64,000 nt of DNA from Lineus longissimus (lineage: Eukaryota; Nemertea; Pilidiophora; Heteronemertea; Lineidae), in NCBI RefSeq assembly GCF_910592395.1, contig NC_088324.1, positions 9,760,953 through 9,824,952 on the forward strand, in the 5' to 3' direction. Positions 48,001 to 59,300 of this stretch are shown in pieces. The notes under the pieces were generated by a model that was not told the origin of the DNA, did no database searches, and saw only the letters and a program-made list of their open reading frames with translations. The translations under genes and the position numbers were made by a program. Within the stretch, counting starts at the first letter, position 1, and each line of letters starts with the position of its first letter.

Positions 48001-50490
48001 TTTTGTGATAACTCACTAGTTTATTCGCCACTTTCTTTTAGCACCGGTCAATATCAGAAGAAGACATCTTCCTTTTTTTGCGCAGAAATCATTGCCTTGG
48101 TTCCAGATAGGCCAATATCAAAAAGCTAAACAGACTCCTTCATATCACCACAGGTATACGCTTTGAAACGCGAGACTACACATTTAAAACACTCTCACTG
48201 CTGACAATTTCTTCAAATTCCAGAAACCAAATTGCTGCAGAGATACATCAAGGCTCGGGACACTAGTTACTTCGTGGACCATGCGCACTTCAAGGAGGAC
48301 AAAAAGTTCATCGACGATATCGCCCACCGCGCTGAGGATGTGGACAATGTCCTCGGTAAGAACCTCTCCACCATCATCACGGAACAGTTGGAGCAGATCG
48401 AGAACACTTTCGACTACGCACATGACATTCACAGTAACATGAGCCACATCTACAACTTCCAGGACTTTGTGGTCCGGATGAATTTCGTCCGTGGTGCCCT
48501 GGCGAAGGATGAGCGAACATTGGTGTCGGTTGGGAAAGGTTTCGTGGAATATATCAGGAATTTTGAGCGGAATCTCAGGTTGCTTCAGTCGTTTACTCCT
48601 GAACCGCAGAATGCCTCCAGCAGGCTGTTGCTGTATCAGACTATGAAGGATAAGCTTCTGACCAAGGCGTGGCTGGCGGAATGGGCCCAGAGAAACGTGG
48701 ACGATATTAAGAATAGCTATATGAAGGCCAAGCCGATATTCAAGTACCGCTTCGATGGCAAGACCTCAGAAGAGCACGCGCTGATCGCGCCAAGGAGTAT
48801 CCTTTACGAGTCTGTGACGAATGATCACGCTGCCGGGAGACTGGAAGATATCAGTCGTGCACTTGTCGGCGCGAAGATAGCGTACGACAACTTGACTACC
48901 ATTCTTGATGATGTCTACACAAATAACGTCTTCAATCCGTCAATCTTCGGGATGATTCGCACGGAGTACATGAAAATCATCATAGTAGTCAACGGTCTGC
49001 GGAGCGCAGTTATTGAGGACGTAGTCAGAAAACCTATTGATGTTATGAACGAAAAGATTGAAAGATTTAACCAGCTGTACAACCGCATTGACGTCCTTTT
49101 GGGCGAGATGAAACAAGATTTGAAGGTTCTGAACGAAACAGTTTCCGAACGTGACGTCATCTGGACGGCCATGTTGGATATTGTGAACAAATCGGTGGAA
49201 TATTTACAAGATATCAACATCGGGAAGACGGCTCTCTGTGGACAAATCATGTCACTTCAACTCGAGCAAAACATCGAGAAATTCGAAAGTTTCTTTGAGG
49301 TTTTGAGGTCAAGGTCACGCACTCTCAAGGACGCTTGGAACACGACGTACCAGGGCATCATCGAGTTCGTCACTAACTTTTTGGTTGACAACGACACCTA
49401 CAACTATATCACGAGTAATTGGACCTCGAGTGAGTTCTTTATGAGTATTGAGGATCTCTACAACGAAGAAGGGTTTAATAATTACTCACAGAGACTGAGA
49501 GAGGAGATTGGCCTAAAGCAACACGAGGGAGACTTAAATGCACTGTTTGGGACCAAGGACCGGACCTTTGTGGTGGCCTTGAGGAAGTATCAGGACAGTT
49601 GCCGGGAGTATCTATCTGGGAATCGTATTGATAAAAATTTCTACAGGTAATGCCCGCTGGAACTCGATCAAACTTGTTCACAAATATTCGGGGTTATATG
49701 TACATGTATAGTTGCTTGAAACCTATGATCATGATCCTCTTGTATTTTAAAATCTCATGTACACGTCACAATATTTCATTCAGTTTTCTGAAAATGCTGG
49801 TTCAGGGCCAATCCACAGAGACCATACCAGTAGGTCGCCAGTAACTTTTTTCCACCTCAGTAAATGTCATTGATAGGCATCTTGATATGTAGTACTTTTG
49901 TTGTCTTTCAGAAATAATTTCTTAAGTATGGATGTATACTTCAGTGAGCTAAATTATGAGCTCATCCAACAGCAAGCGGCCTATGATATCATTGCGTTAC
50001 TCAGTAAGTCTGCTACATTGGTCCATTTGTAAAATCTGTAAGAGATTTTGCCCCCGACTTTACTACTTTTAAGGACTACGAATATACGGAAAACTTCGAC
50101 CGAAAATCTGGACCAACTCCATTTCAATACTTACTCTCGCACTATTTTCAGTGAACGTGTTTCCAGTAAGTAATTGAGAACACTGCGAAGTTAAAACGCA
50201 TGCATGTTCTCGAAACCCGACAAATGACATGCTGCGTTTTTTATGTTTTCAAATTTTGCCTTGAAATTTCAGGTGACATCGGTGGATCACTTGGTTTATT
50301 CTTAGGCGCCAGCGCCATCAGCCTGTTCGAATTGGTAGACCTCTTCCTTTTCAACTATGCCAAAAAGAAGAAGAAAGAAAATGAGATACGACGGCGACAG
50401 AGTTTGAGCCATGAACCCCACGTGAAACCAGAACCAAATGACACGTACATAAAACCTATCATGAAACCGGCAATCAAAACCTACATGTAA
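39084..50490 (+). CDS. DEG/ENaC (ASC family) sodium channel, gene 1, complete
   Basis: Twelve exons join in frame to 992 aa: 39084-39162, 43079-43265, 44765-44932, 45320-45481, 45875-45993, 46253-46434, 46649-46808, 47091-47144, 47676-47810, 48224-49646, 49912-50003, 50273-50490. Evidence for the family: the cytosolic HG gating motif (His74-Gly75 in NTTVHGIRFITDK), TM1 at about 90-108, the post-TM1 motif FPAVAICNQNSFR, finger cysteines (200-225), the ball/finger motif GATGTHTFVGAE-like at about 290, thumb cysteines (315-350, 371-395: CKGCAPECQSTIY), then TM2 with SDIGGSLGLFLGASAIS. Gly932-Ala-Ser is the G-x-S selectivity filter. Subunits of this family form trimeric, usually amiloride-sensitive cation channels. 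Residues 416-890 are an extra, mostly helical extracellular insert. The C-tail holds RRRQSLS, a possible basophilic kinase site. Exon 1 is the least certain. Ligand or gating stimulus is unknown. Confidence 0.87.
39429..39851. mobile_element. 423-bp MITE in intron 1 of channel gene 1
   Basis: Ends are TAAAGCCCGCAGCACACTAG and CTAGTGTGCTGCGGGCTTTA, perfect inverted repeats, extended by GCCGCCAACTTCGGCG and CGCCAAAGTTGGCGGC. Internal CGCCAACTTCGGCGT and CTTGCCGCCACTTGCCGC pieces repeat. The flanking TTA/TAA suggests a Harbinger-type insertion, but no transposase is present. Confidence 0.75.
43935..44764. repeat. 42-bp minisatellite of 3' splice-site units
   Basis: From 44046 to 44764 there are 17 copies of a 42-bp unit: ATGTATCTGGGCTTG, AAATATCCGGCTAAAG, TTTCATTTTAG. 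At least one degenerate copy (44003-44045) and looser traces reach back to about 43935. The array stops exactly at 44764, where the last TTTCATTTTAG is the acceptor of the TM1 exon of channel gene 1. Each unit therefore contains a branch-point-like CTAAA, a pyrimidine-rich tract, AG, and the first 12 bases of the exon (ATGTATCTGGGC). Copy 7 has a 6-bp insertion, and copy 9 reads TTCCATTTAAG instead. Unit position 16 alternates between A and T. Confidence 0.92.
48224..49646 (+). other. 1423-nt exon encoding the channel insert domain
   Basis: This single exon of gene 1 encodes residues 416-890, from ETKLLQRYIKARD to IDKNFYR. It lies between the thumb CxxCxxxC motif and the palm strand that leads to TM2 (MDVYFSELNYELIQQ). 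ASIC-type channels have only a few tens of residues here and total about 500 aa. The segment is rich in Leu, Glu, Lys and Asn in heptad-like patterns (for example EQLEQIENTFDYAHDI, EKIERFNQLYNRIDVL), lacks hydrophobic stretches long enough to be membrane segments, and has several N-glycosylation sequons. Cysteines in ALCGQIM and DSCREYL are conserved in gene 2. No known fold was recognised. Confidence 0.85.
50273..50490 (+). other. pore/TM2 exon of channel gene 1
   Basis: It encodes residues 921-992: the DIGG turn, the GAS filter, TM2 (AISLFELVDLFLF) and a Lys/Arg-rich cytosolic tail ending at TAA 50490. The intron before it is phase 1, splitting the Ser of LLS-DIGG, as it also does after 63940 in gene 2. 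Confidence 0.88.
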
Positions 50491-50499
50491 GAGGACAGT

Positions 50500-50960
50500 T
50501 TCCTTTCCAAGTGGTTGACTTCTTACTGGTCAACTATGCAAGAAAAGGATTAAAAGAAAGGGCAGCTGATACATCAGTGCACGGCGCTGACCTAGAGTTT
50601 GAGCCACTAACACTACGGGAAAACCGAGTTCAGTTACACGAACAAACCTATAATCAAATCCGTAATTAAAGACTTCCAAGTGGTCGACTTTTTACTGTTC
50701 AAGTCTGCAAAGAAGAAAGTTTGCAGAAGGAGCCGCTATACCACAGTGTACGGCGGTGACAGAGTTTGGGCCGCGAACCCTACGGAAAACCCGACTTGAA
50801 TGACTCGTCATTGAGTTTGTCACTGACACACTAATTGACACTGATACTTATATCTATATCATGAGTAATAAGACATCAAGTGAGTAGCTGAAGAGAAATG
50901 AGGACCTTTACATTGAGGAGAGACTTCTATAATCACTCGCACAGCTCGAGAAAGACATTC
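50500..50960 (+). pseudogene. decayed duplicates of channel exons
   Basis: Just after the gene 1 stop, 50503-50665 and 50672-50815 are two diverged copies of the last exon's tail region (GTTGACTTCTTACTG, CAACTATGCAAGAAAAGG, GAGTTTGAGCC). Then 50816-50960 resembles the end of the 1423-nt exon (ACTTATATCTATATCATGAG, then AGTAATAAGACATCAAGTGA). All frames are broken by stops and indels. This is the remnant of at least one more channel copy or of partial local duplications. Confidence 0.6.
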
Positions 50961-51192
50961 CAAATTGTAGGTGTTTATAAGAACATATCATATACATGTA
51001 TATGTAAACTTTTGTGTAGCATGTGAATGTACACTCCTTACGTGGTTTCCGCCGCCGCAAGTCTGTACCAGGAGGAAACGAAAGTGCATCACTTCCGGTT
51101 TCTTCGTGTAGATTATATACACCCGTTGACCACAAAATGGAATCCCCAACAGTCTCGATACTACGCCCCTACGTATAAAAACATGATATATA

Positions 51193-51380
51193 GCAGGTTT
51201 CGCAACCGACCCGACGAAGTGCGAAGATCAGCTTATATACAACGTCAATCATCTTTCCTACCTATTTATTCGAGGATTCGTTGACGTTTTCAAAAAAGTC
51301 GTCTATAAAGTAGACACATACTTCGTACTTTTCGTCGCTCGTAGCTCTTCGTAAGGGTTACGAAGCCTGCCTAGTATCTG
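51193..51380. mobile_element. MITE of the GTTTCGCAA family, second copy
   Basis: CAGGTTTCGCAACC at the left and TTACGAAGCCTGCC at the right are diverged inverted ends. The interior shares CGTCGCTCGTAG with the 18441-18690 copy. Confidence 0.5.
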
Positions 51381-53312
51381 TATTGCTCAAGAACGAATTG
51401 ACGAATTAGTTATCATACTTGGCTCTGCACACCAGAGGCGTCACCTACACCTTTTTCCGGCTGCTGTGCGAAACTATAGTGGGCGAAAACACTGCGATCG
51501 ATTGGAGTCTGGACTCAATCATATAGTCGTCTATTTCGCTAGACTAATGTGTCATTGTAAATATAGATAACAGCAGCAAAATAATACTGCTGGTTTAACA
51601 CTGTACATACTCCAAATATACGTCAAGACATTCCGTAAAGTAGGCCCCATCGCAAATGTCGATAGTTATTGGCGTAGATGTTCGATATCACCTACCGTCT
51701 CCTAGAGCCACAGCTAAATTTGGAGCATCTACAACGTGAATGCTTTCAGATAATATGTGTTTGTTTAAACTTGCAGTTAAAAGATGCAGACCGAATTTTT
51801 CGAATGTTATAACAATATTTCCTACAGACTTTGTCGAAATCTCATGATATTGCCGCTATGAGGTGAAAGTTGTGTTACTGACATTATTTAAGCTGTAAGC
51901 TTAGCAACTTTGTTGTCGTATATCGTAAATCGGAAACATGTATGTACGGGTATAAAATAAACAGTAGGGAGTTTTTGCGATCCCTGAAACGCTTACGCGA
52001 ACATCTATTCAATTGTTTGACTTCATAATCCTTAGTTCGTATGGCGTTCACTTTGACGTATCGGAGGCTTTGCGAAAACTCCCTAATATTGTCTCTCAAT
52101 ATTCGTTTTTCTTGTATTTTTGTAGTGCAAAGAGCGTATATCTGAAGACGTGTGGTGTGTGTGTGTGTGGGGGGGGGGGGGGGGTATCCCGTATTGTCCC
52201 ACATGCATGACATATTAAAACCAGAGGATGAAATACACTTGTTGCGAACCATAAACATTGTCAGTGTTGGCTACTCCGTGATTAATGAAATTGCAAAGTT
52301 ACAGTGACACTATCAACGTCCCATAACTCTAAAGACTCGAAAGCGAACATATTGTCAATGTCCAAGCAAGTCAGATGATCATTGTTCATTTATTATTCAA
52401 AATATCTGTGGCCAACTCATCACGCATCCGAAAGCTCTGTAAAAAGACATATCAGGTTCACACTGTAGCTCGTGTGAAAGCGATGGAAGTCCTCATTTTA
52501 GTAGTCCTATCCTTACACCGTTCGCTGATTGTTTGGGGATGGTCAGCTTCAGAGACCCCAAACTTTAGACTAAGATTGTACAATAGAATGCTTTGTTGAT
52601 TTCGGACCAACACACCATGGCCAGGTTGTCCACAACACGATTGTCGCTAACTTGGCGTTAACTCAAACTTGGTGTTTGCTGGAACCCATTTCCATAGTTT
52701 TCAGAGAAAGAATATGGCGATGGCCTGGTCACGTACGACGTTTGTCAGCAGACTCTTCATTAAGAATGGCAATGATAAGGTTGCCACTGTAACATATTAT
52801 CTGCTATCATGATGCATAAGATCAGCAATTAGCAATTAGTTGCTATTCTGACAATGCTATATATAATATACAGTACCTAATTCCAATATAAATATATATA
52901 GCTGTTTATTTCGTACTACAAAAAGTACATGAAGTGTAGTAATTGCTCTCGATAATTTATAAAAAAGGCGCAGCTCTCTCGGACAAATACCGGTATTGCA
53001 TTAAGAACGTTATTGCACCGAGATGGGCTTTTAGAGATGTGACATGATACAAGGACACTAAGAGATAAAGCTGCGCCGTTCCATAAAAAGTTTAGGAACG
53101 CGGAACACTATGTTTATGTTGTGTCGCTCATCGTTAGAATAAATTCGTAAGTGGATATCTTTTATGAGCAATAATGCAGTAGGCTATTCCATGTAGCAAT
53201 ATCATTCCGAACTGTACTAGACATGCTGGGAGGACTGTATGGACTATCATTCACGAGGATAAGCTGTATTTAGAATACGTTTCCAACATCGCACATCTTT
53301 CGTCAACGAAAA
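51381..53312. other. intergenic DNA between the two channel genes
   Basis: No supported gene. A (GT)n run followed by a G-tract lies at about 52151-52184, and AT-rich microsatellite-like DNA at about 52855-52912. The promoter and 5' UTR of channel gene 2 should lie in the last few hundred bases; no TATA box is convincing. Confidence 0.5.
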
Positions 53313-56300
53313 ATGTGGGGAAGGCGAAAAGCTGAACCGGAGAAGCCCAAGGGTGGTCCCCCACTTCTTGCTCTCGCCGTGGATAAAGTTAAGGGGGAGG
53401 AAATCAATGCTAACGAGGAGACTTTGAACAAAGGTACCGTAAGCATAAAACTTTTCTGGGCAGAACTATGTAAGGTTAAGTGGTATACTATTAAAGTTCC
53501 GGTACAATTTTAGCCCCTTCAGTGTAGAAATCAGCTGGCAGAACACATTCATGCACACAGAGGCTATAATTGTACCGGGGCTATAACTGTACCTTAAATT
53601 ACCTTATCATTATTATTATGTATCTTTATTCATGTAATAATCGATTAAATTGTGGTGTGCGTATAACAAAAGAACGGAAGGTGACAAAAAGATTAACAAA
53701 TACCGTACATAACATAATTTGAATGTTTACAATAGTGCATGCTCAATGATGTACACGTACGCGCATGGTCCTCTATTGAAATTCGTTCCTTCAAAACGAA
53801 TAAATACTGTTGATTAAAGTTTCACTTCAGAGATTAAGGGCTCTGTCATAAACTTCAAATATCGGTCTTACCACTCGCTGAGGCATTCTGACTGCTCAGT
53901 TATCCAAACACCTACCATGCACCGGCACGTTTTCGCCCATTAAAATACAGTTTCTTTCCAAAACACAGAATCACCCGAAGGAAGCGATATAGGACCAACT
54001 GGAAACCGAAATGTGGAGAAAAACGAAGTCGACGATATTGATGGTGAGCTTTCGGATAATGAATTAGAAAAGGGCCCCAAATCATTGGAATATTCTGAGG
54101 TTGATGAGACAACTGATACGGAAGAACTTGATAAAATTGAAAATAATAATTTAGATTCAGAGGATGCCAGTGAGGCACCTCCAGGTGACGCAGAGGGCGT
54201 GAACAATACAGGGAACAGTATCCTGAAGGATGATCTGTCTAAAGCCCATAGGTTGCGATACACACCCAGCCCGGCATCGTCACCGGAAAAGTCTCGAACG
54301 ACGCCGCCTAGTGGGCGCGCAAGCAAACAGAGGTCAAGGCCACCCGAGGGTAAGACTCCCCCGATGAAGTACTCGGATCTTAATAAAGAGACGCCCGAAT
54401 GGCCCAGCAGGCAGACTGTTATGCAGAAACTGATTCAACCTGGGAAGAAACGGCTTCAGAAGCCTGATGAGAAGATGGTGAAGCCCGAGGATGAGAACGA
54501 GGCTGACGAGGTCAAGGTCAAAGATGAGAAAGCGAAAGAGACCACGTGGTGGGAGCTGTTTTATGACTACACGCAGAACGCGACGGTTCATGGCATCAAG
54601 TACATTACAGATAAAGACACGTATTGCTTTAGAAAGTGAGTACATGCTAATACAAAATCCATTATAAAAATGAAACATTGAAACCTAGGTGTTTGAGAAT
54701 ATCTCAGTATCTCAGTGTTGGGCTCTGTGGAATTCGAAGAAAAAAAGGTTCTTGAAAAAGCTCCTACCCTTACTAGACCTATGTGTCGAAGAGCATACTT
54801 GAACATGTTTGGAATTGTTTGTTAAATAAAGAAAACCCGGATGATTTTGCGCGATATTACGGACTCTATCAGCCAAAATGTTAGGCTTTATCAATGTAAA
54901 TGCTACTGACAGTGATTACACACCTGGGGCTGCTTCTAACGTTTTTTTACTCTTACGCAGTATGCAAGCAGGGCATTAACAGTTGATTACCAAGATTCAG
55001 GCACTCTATGTTAAAACATTTTGCGGTAAAAGAGGCTCTGGGGTGCCCAGATGCATAAAATTGTCGTGGTGAAGGGAGAGGAACAGCTTAAAATCAGATT
55101 TGAGCAATAGTCATCATATTTTATGCTGCCAAATTTCTATTTGATTATTTCGAATGGTTTGGTGCTTAATGTCTTTCTGTTGTTAAATTCGATTGCTGCG
55201 TCCATTACATAACTGAAATTGCTTACTGATTATGCAGATTGACGCTACCATCACCAGATAAGCTGTATAGATATGATGGAATTCCCAGGCCAAATATAGA
55301 CACATTTTGGGAGACCCATTGACAATGCTAAAATCTTATTCAATTTTCCAGGTTGATTTGGATGGTTATATTCCTTGTCTGCTGCGCGTACGTCACCTAC
55401 CAGATTCAAGAGAGGATCAGATATTTCCTCTCTGAACCAGTTATGGTCAAGGTCGAGGTCAACTTTAACCAATCGTTACGCTTTCCGGCTGTCGCGATCT
55501 GCAACCAGAACGCTTTCAGGTAATGGCGTCAAATATGTGGCATTTAAACTTTCGGTTTCAAAAGAAGCAGAAGGGATTTTTCGAATGTTGCAGCGTTTGA
55601 GAAGTATTCTAGTAGAACACTTCAAAATCTGTTATTACCAGCAAACGGAATCGCTGCGCACATTTCCGGCAGTTGCGATGTTCACCGAGAACGCTTGGGG
55701 TATCATCATTTGATATTAATTGATACAGAAGAATAAGGAGAGCATTCAAATACTTTATATTAATTTCATTTTGAAATGTCTTCTTTTATCTATTGCGTCG
55801 AAATCTTATAAAGTTTACGGCCACGACGAATGGACCACTCATATCACCTACTATGGTAGAGGTGGTCATCCGACCTCATACTTTAACGCGGATCTTATTC
55901 AAAAACATTTCAGTAGAACCGAGATGAGCTACTCGATTCAGAGAAGTTAATTGAGATTTGGACTGTAAATATAAAAAAACATCCATTCAGAATTTTTTTA
56001 TCTCATGTCCAGGGTGACAGAAGCAGTTCGTCTGGGATACACAGATCTACTTGATGAAATCTACAACAGAAACTACAGTCATCCATATACAGACGCAGAC
56101 CTAGTCAGGTATCCTCGAGCAGAGAATAGCATTGCTGAAATGTACAAGGACCTTGCCCATAGGAAGGAAGATGCGATAATAAGGTATATAACTGAAAAAA
56201 ATAGCCGAATCGGTGTTATAAGCTTTTTTGCACAGAAAGTCCTCGAATTGCTAAGTGTTTGAAACCATTTGGAAGAGAACATTTAAAGATTTAAAAATTA

Positions 56301-59300
56301 AGTTTGTTCTTGCTATTTAATTATTGTGATATTTTCATGATATTTCACTCAAAAGTATTATTTCTACATGGGACCATCGAAACAACATATTCGACCAATG
56401 CATGCCAAGTGTATGAGCCAGAAATATACAAGATGAATATCTTCCAAGAGAATCAAGTAAAACTGGTGTTATTTTAATGTAACCGGTTTTCCCAAAAAAT
56501 TAAAATATTTAATTAAAATATTTTTTGGAATACAATAAACTCATTTATCATGGGCAAAAGTATGCTTTCATACTTGAACATTGAAAATGTCAATGAAAAA
56601 CAGACTTCATATATCAATTTTAAGAGCATTATATGTGTCCTCCCAAGTAGGGCAATAGCCTGAACTACATCACAACTTTGGTGAACCCGCCGCCTGGCTC
56701 TAACAAGCCAGTTGCTAGCCTGATTAGGTGATCTAGTTGTCAAACACCTGAAAGGCTATATCTTCAAAATGGATAGAGCAAATTGCATGGGGTTTTCTGT
56801 ATTATATAAATTGTTAGGTGCACTTTTGAAATCGTCTTACAGCAGGAAATGGCAAAATACCTTGAGTTATGGCTACTACATTGTACTGATTCGAAAGAAG
56901 AAGTGCACCACAGTTTTTAGTACAATAAAAGTACATGTAAATACATCACGATTGTTTATCATGCATATTTGGTATTTACAACTAGCGGTTGTCCCCATAT
57001 CATGTGTTGACTCATTATCGTCTGTAATTATAATTATTGAAGAGGGATGGTGTGACTCTGGCCAAAATATCACTAATAATTGCTTGCTTAATTTTATTCA
57101 TGGCACGTTGAATGTACCAGGAGTACTTTAAAAGCTAACTGATAGATACGAACTAGGGTTTTTCTGCTCTTGTTAAACGCGGCTGTAATAAGATTCCCAT
57201 ATTTTTACGTAAATTTTTGTGGCGCGTGCGCATCGTGGATCTTTCTGACAAAAAATTTTAATTTAAATTCAAAATTTTAAATTCAAAATTTAAATTGAGT
57301 GACATTTCTTATTTTCTAAAATTAAGAATTTAGTATGAGATGACTCGTATAAAGCGTTTCTCAAATTTATATTTCTATAGATGCGAATGGCGAAACATAC
57401 CGTGTGGTCCTGAAAACTTCACCATGGAATTCACCGATCAGGGTCAATGTTTGATGCTTAATATCGACACTGACAAATCTCCGCTCATGGCGAACAAAAC
57501 GGGTAAGCAGATGGTTCTATGATAGTAATGTTGTCAGATAAGTCCTTCGTTGCAGCCTATACACTAATCGAACAAGACCAGTCACATAGAAGGAATAGAC
57601 TTAATTCTTTAATTTAAGGCAGCTCAAGCACTCATCCACTTTACCATTATATTCGTGAGGACTTCGCAAATCCTACGAAATACGAATTACAAATCAACCC
57701 ACACACGTACCATTTCGTAGTAAGTTGCACCCTGCAGTGTTATATTTTAGTTGAAGGTGATGAAAGTGCATGATTACGCCCAGTTCTGCGCTTGTTGAAA
57801 AACGTAACCATCTATTTCGACAGGTCAGGATTCTGGCCTCCACCTTGTCATCAACATTGAGCAATACGAGTACATGGTCGGGCCTCACTCGTCCGCGGGA
57901 ATAAGGCTCATGCTCTATGATCGAAATGACTTCCCCATGGTTGACGAACTGGGCTACGCCGTAGCACCTGGTTCGCGCTCATTCGTAGGCATGAAAGTTC
58001 TTGTGGTATGTAGACGTATGTACTTTGTATGTGTGCATATATCTTGCTTGAAGTGAATATGCAGAACCGGCCTGAGATTGGTGAAAACAGGTTTTTTTAA
58101 ACACGAACTGAGACTACCTTGTACTCTAAATCGTCCGCTTTATAGAGTTACTTTAAGAGATGATGATATAGACTAAATCCGAACCATTTCCATACACTTT
58201 GTAATGATTTTGTCGCAGTACTCACGGTTCTACTGGAAAACCACTTTTGTATAATAAAACCAACATGCATGTATCTCATGCCCAAGTTGTACGTTTAACC
58301 ACTCAGATGGAAAGGCTGGATATTCCTAAAGGATCTTGCTTACCGCGATCGAGACCACTGGAGACGTTCCCCTTCTACACCGACAAGGCGTGCAGAATGG
58401 AGTGCTTGAGCAGGTACCTTAAAAAGATGTGCGGCTGTATTGCCCAGTATCTGCCAAAGGTAGAGGGTAAGTCTTTTATTAATCAATCAATTTGCCAACT
58501 CAACGACCAAGCCCAGTAAACATCGTATTTTTATAAATAAAAAGCAGGACGTACATGTTTTTGGCTATATGACGAGTTTGGTACGTGACATCTTAAACAC
58601 GCCTTTTTAGCTCCACAGCTTTTCAAAATGTACCACAACTTCTCCTTTTATGTTCGACGTTTTGAACTTCACAGCATTCTTCGTCAGGAGTGATGCAAGA
58701 TTTCGAATTTGCTTAGTATGAGTCCGAATGCGAACGAAACCTCGTTTTCAAACCGACCACACTCACGAGAACGAAAAAAAGTCATTTCTTATTATATATA
58801 TCACAAAGCATTGGTTCACTGTATTTTGTTCTCATTTTCATCATCACCAATCATCGTAATATTTATTGCAATAGCTGACCTTAAGCCTGTTAAAACAATA
58901 TACTTGTGCGACTTTGTTTCGTGGGTGCCGGCAAAAAAATGGTAGAAATCTTCAGAAGGGCTACGAGAAAACGAATTCTCAGTATTATCTAATTCTATCC
59001 AAGAGTTTGACAGATTCCCTTCTATTTTCAGGTGCCCGCGTGTGCTCTATCCGTAAATATCTTATGTGTGCAGAAAAGGAAGAAGGTTCGTTGCAGGTCT
59101 TTCATTTTCGAACAATTTCTGAATCATATGCTTTCAAATAAACTTCTCTCATGACGCGAAATTCCCTTCAAGATCCATTTTTGTGTGATGAAAAAATGCT
59201 GCACATTGTAGATGATCCACATCCGTGGTGTAACCTTTAATATTTGTTGTTATCATCAAACAATTTTCATTTTTAAAGATCATTTTGAGCGCAATGTTGA

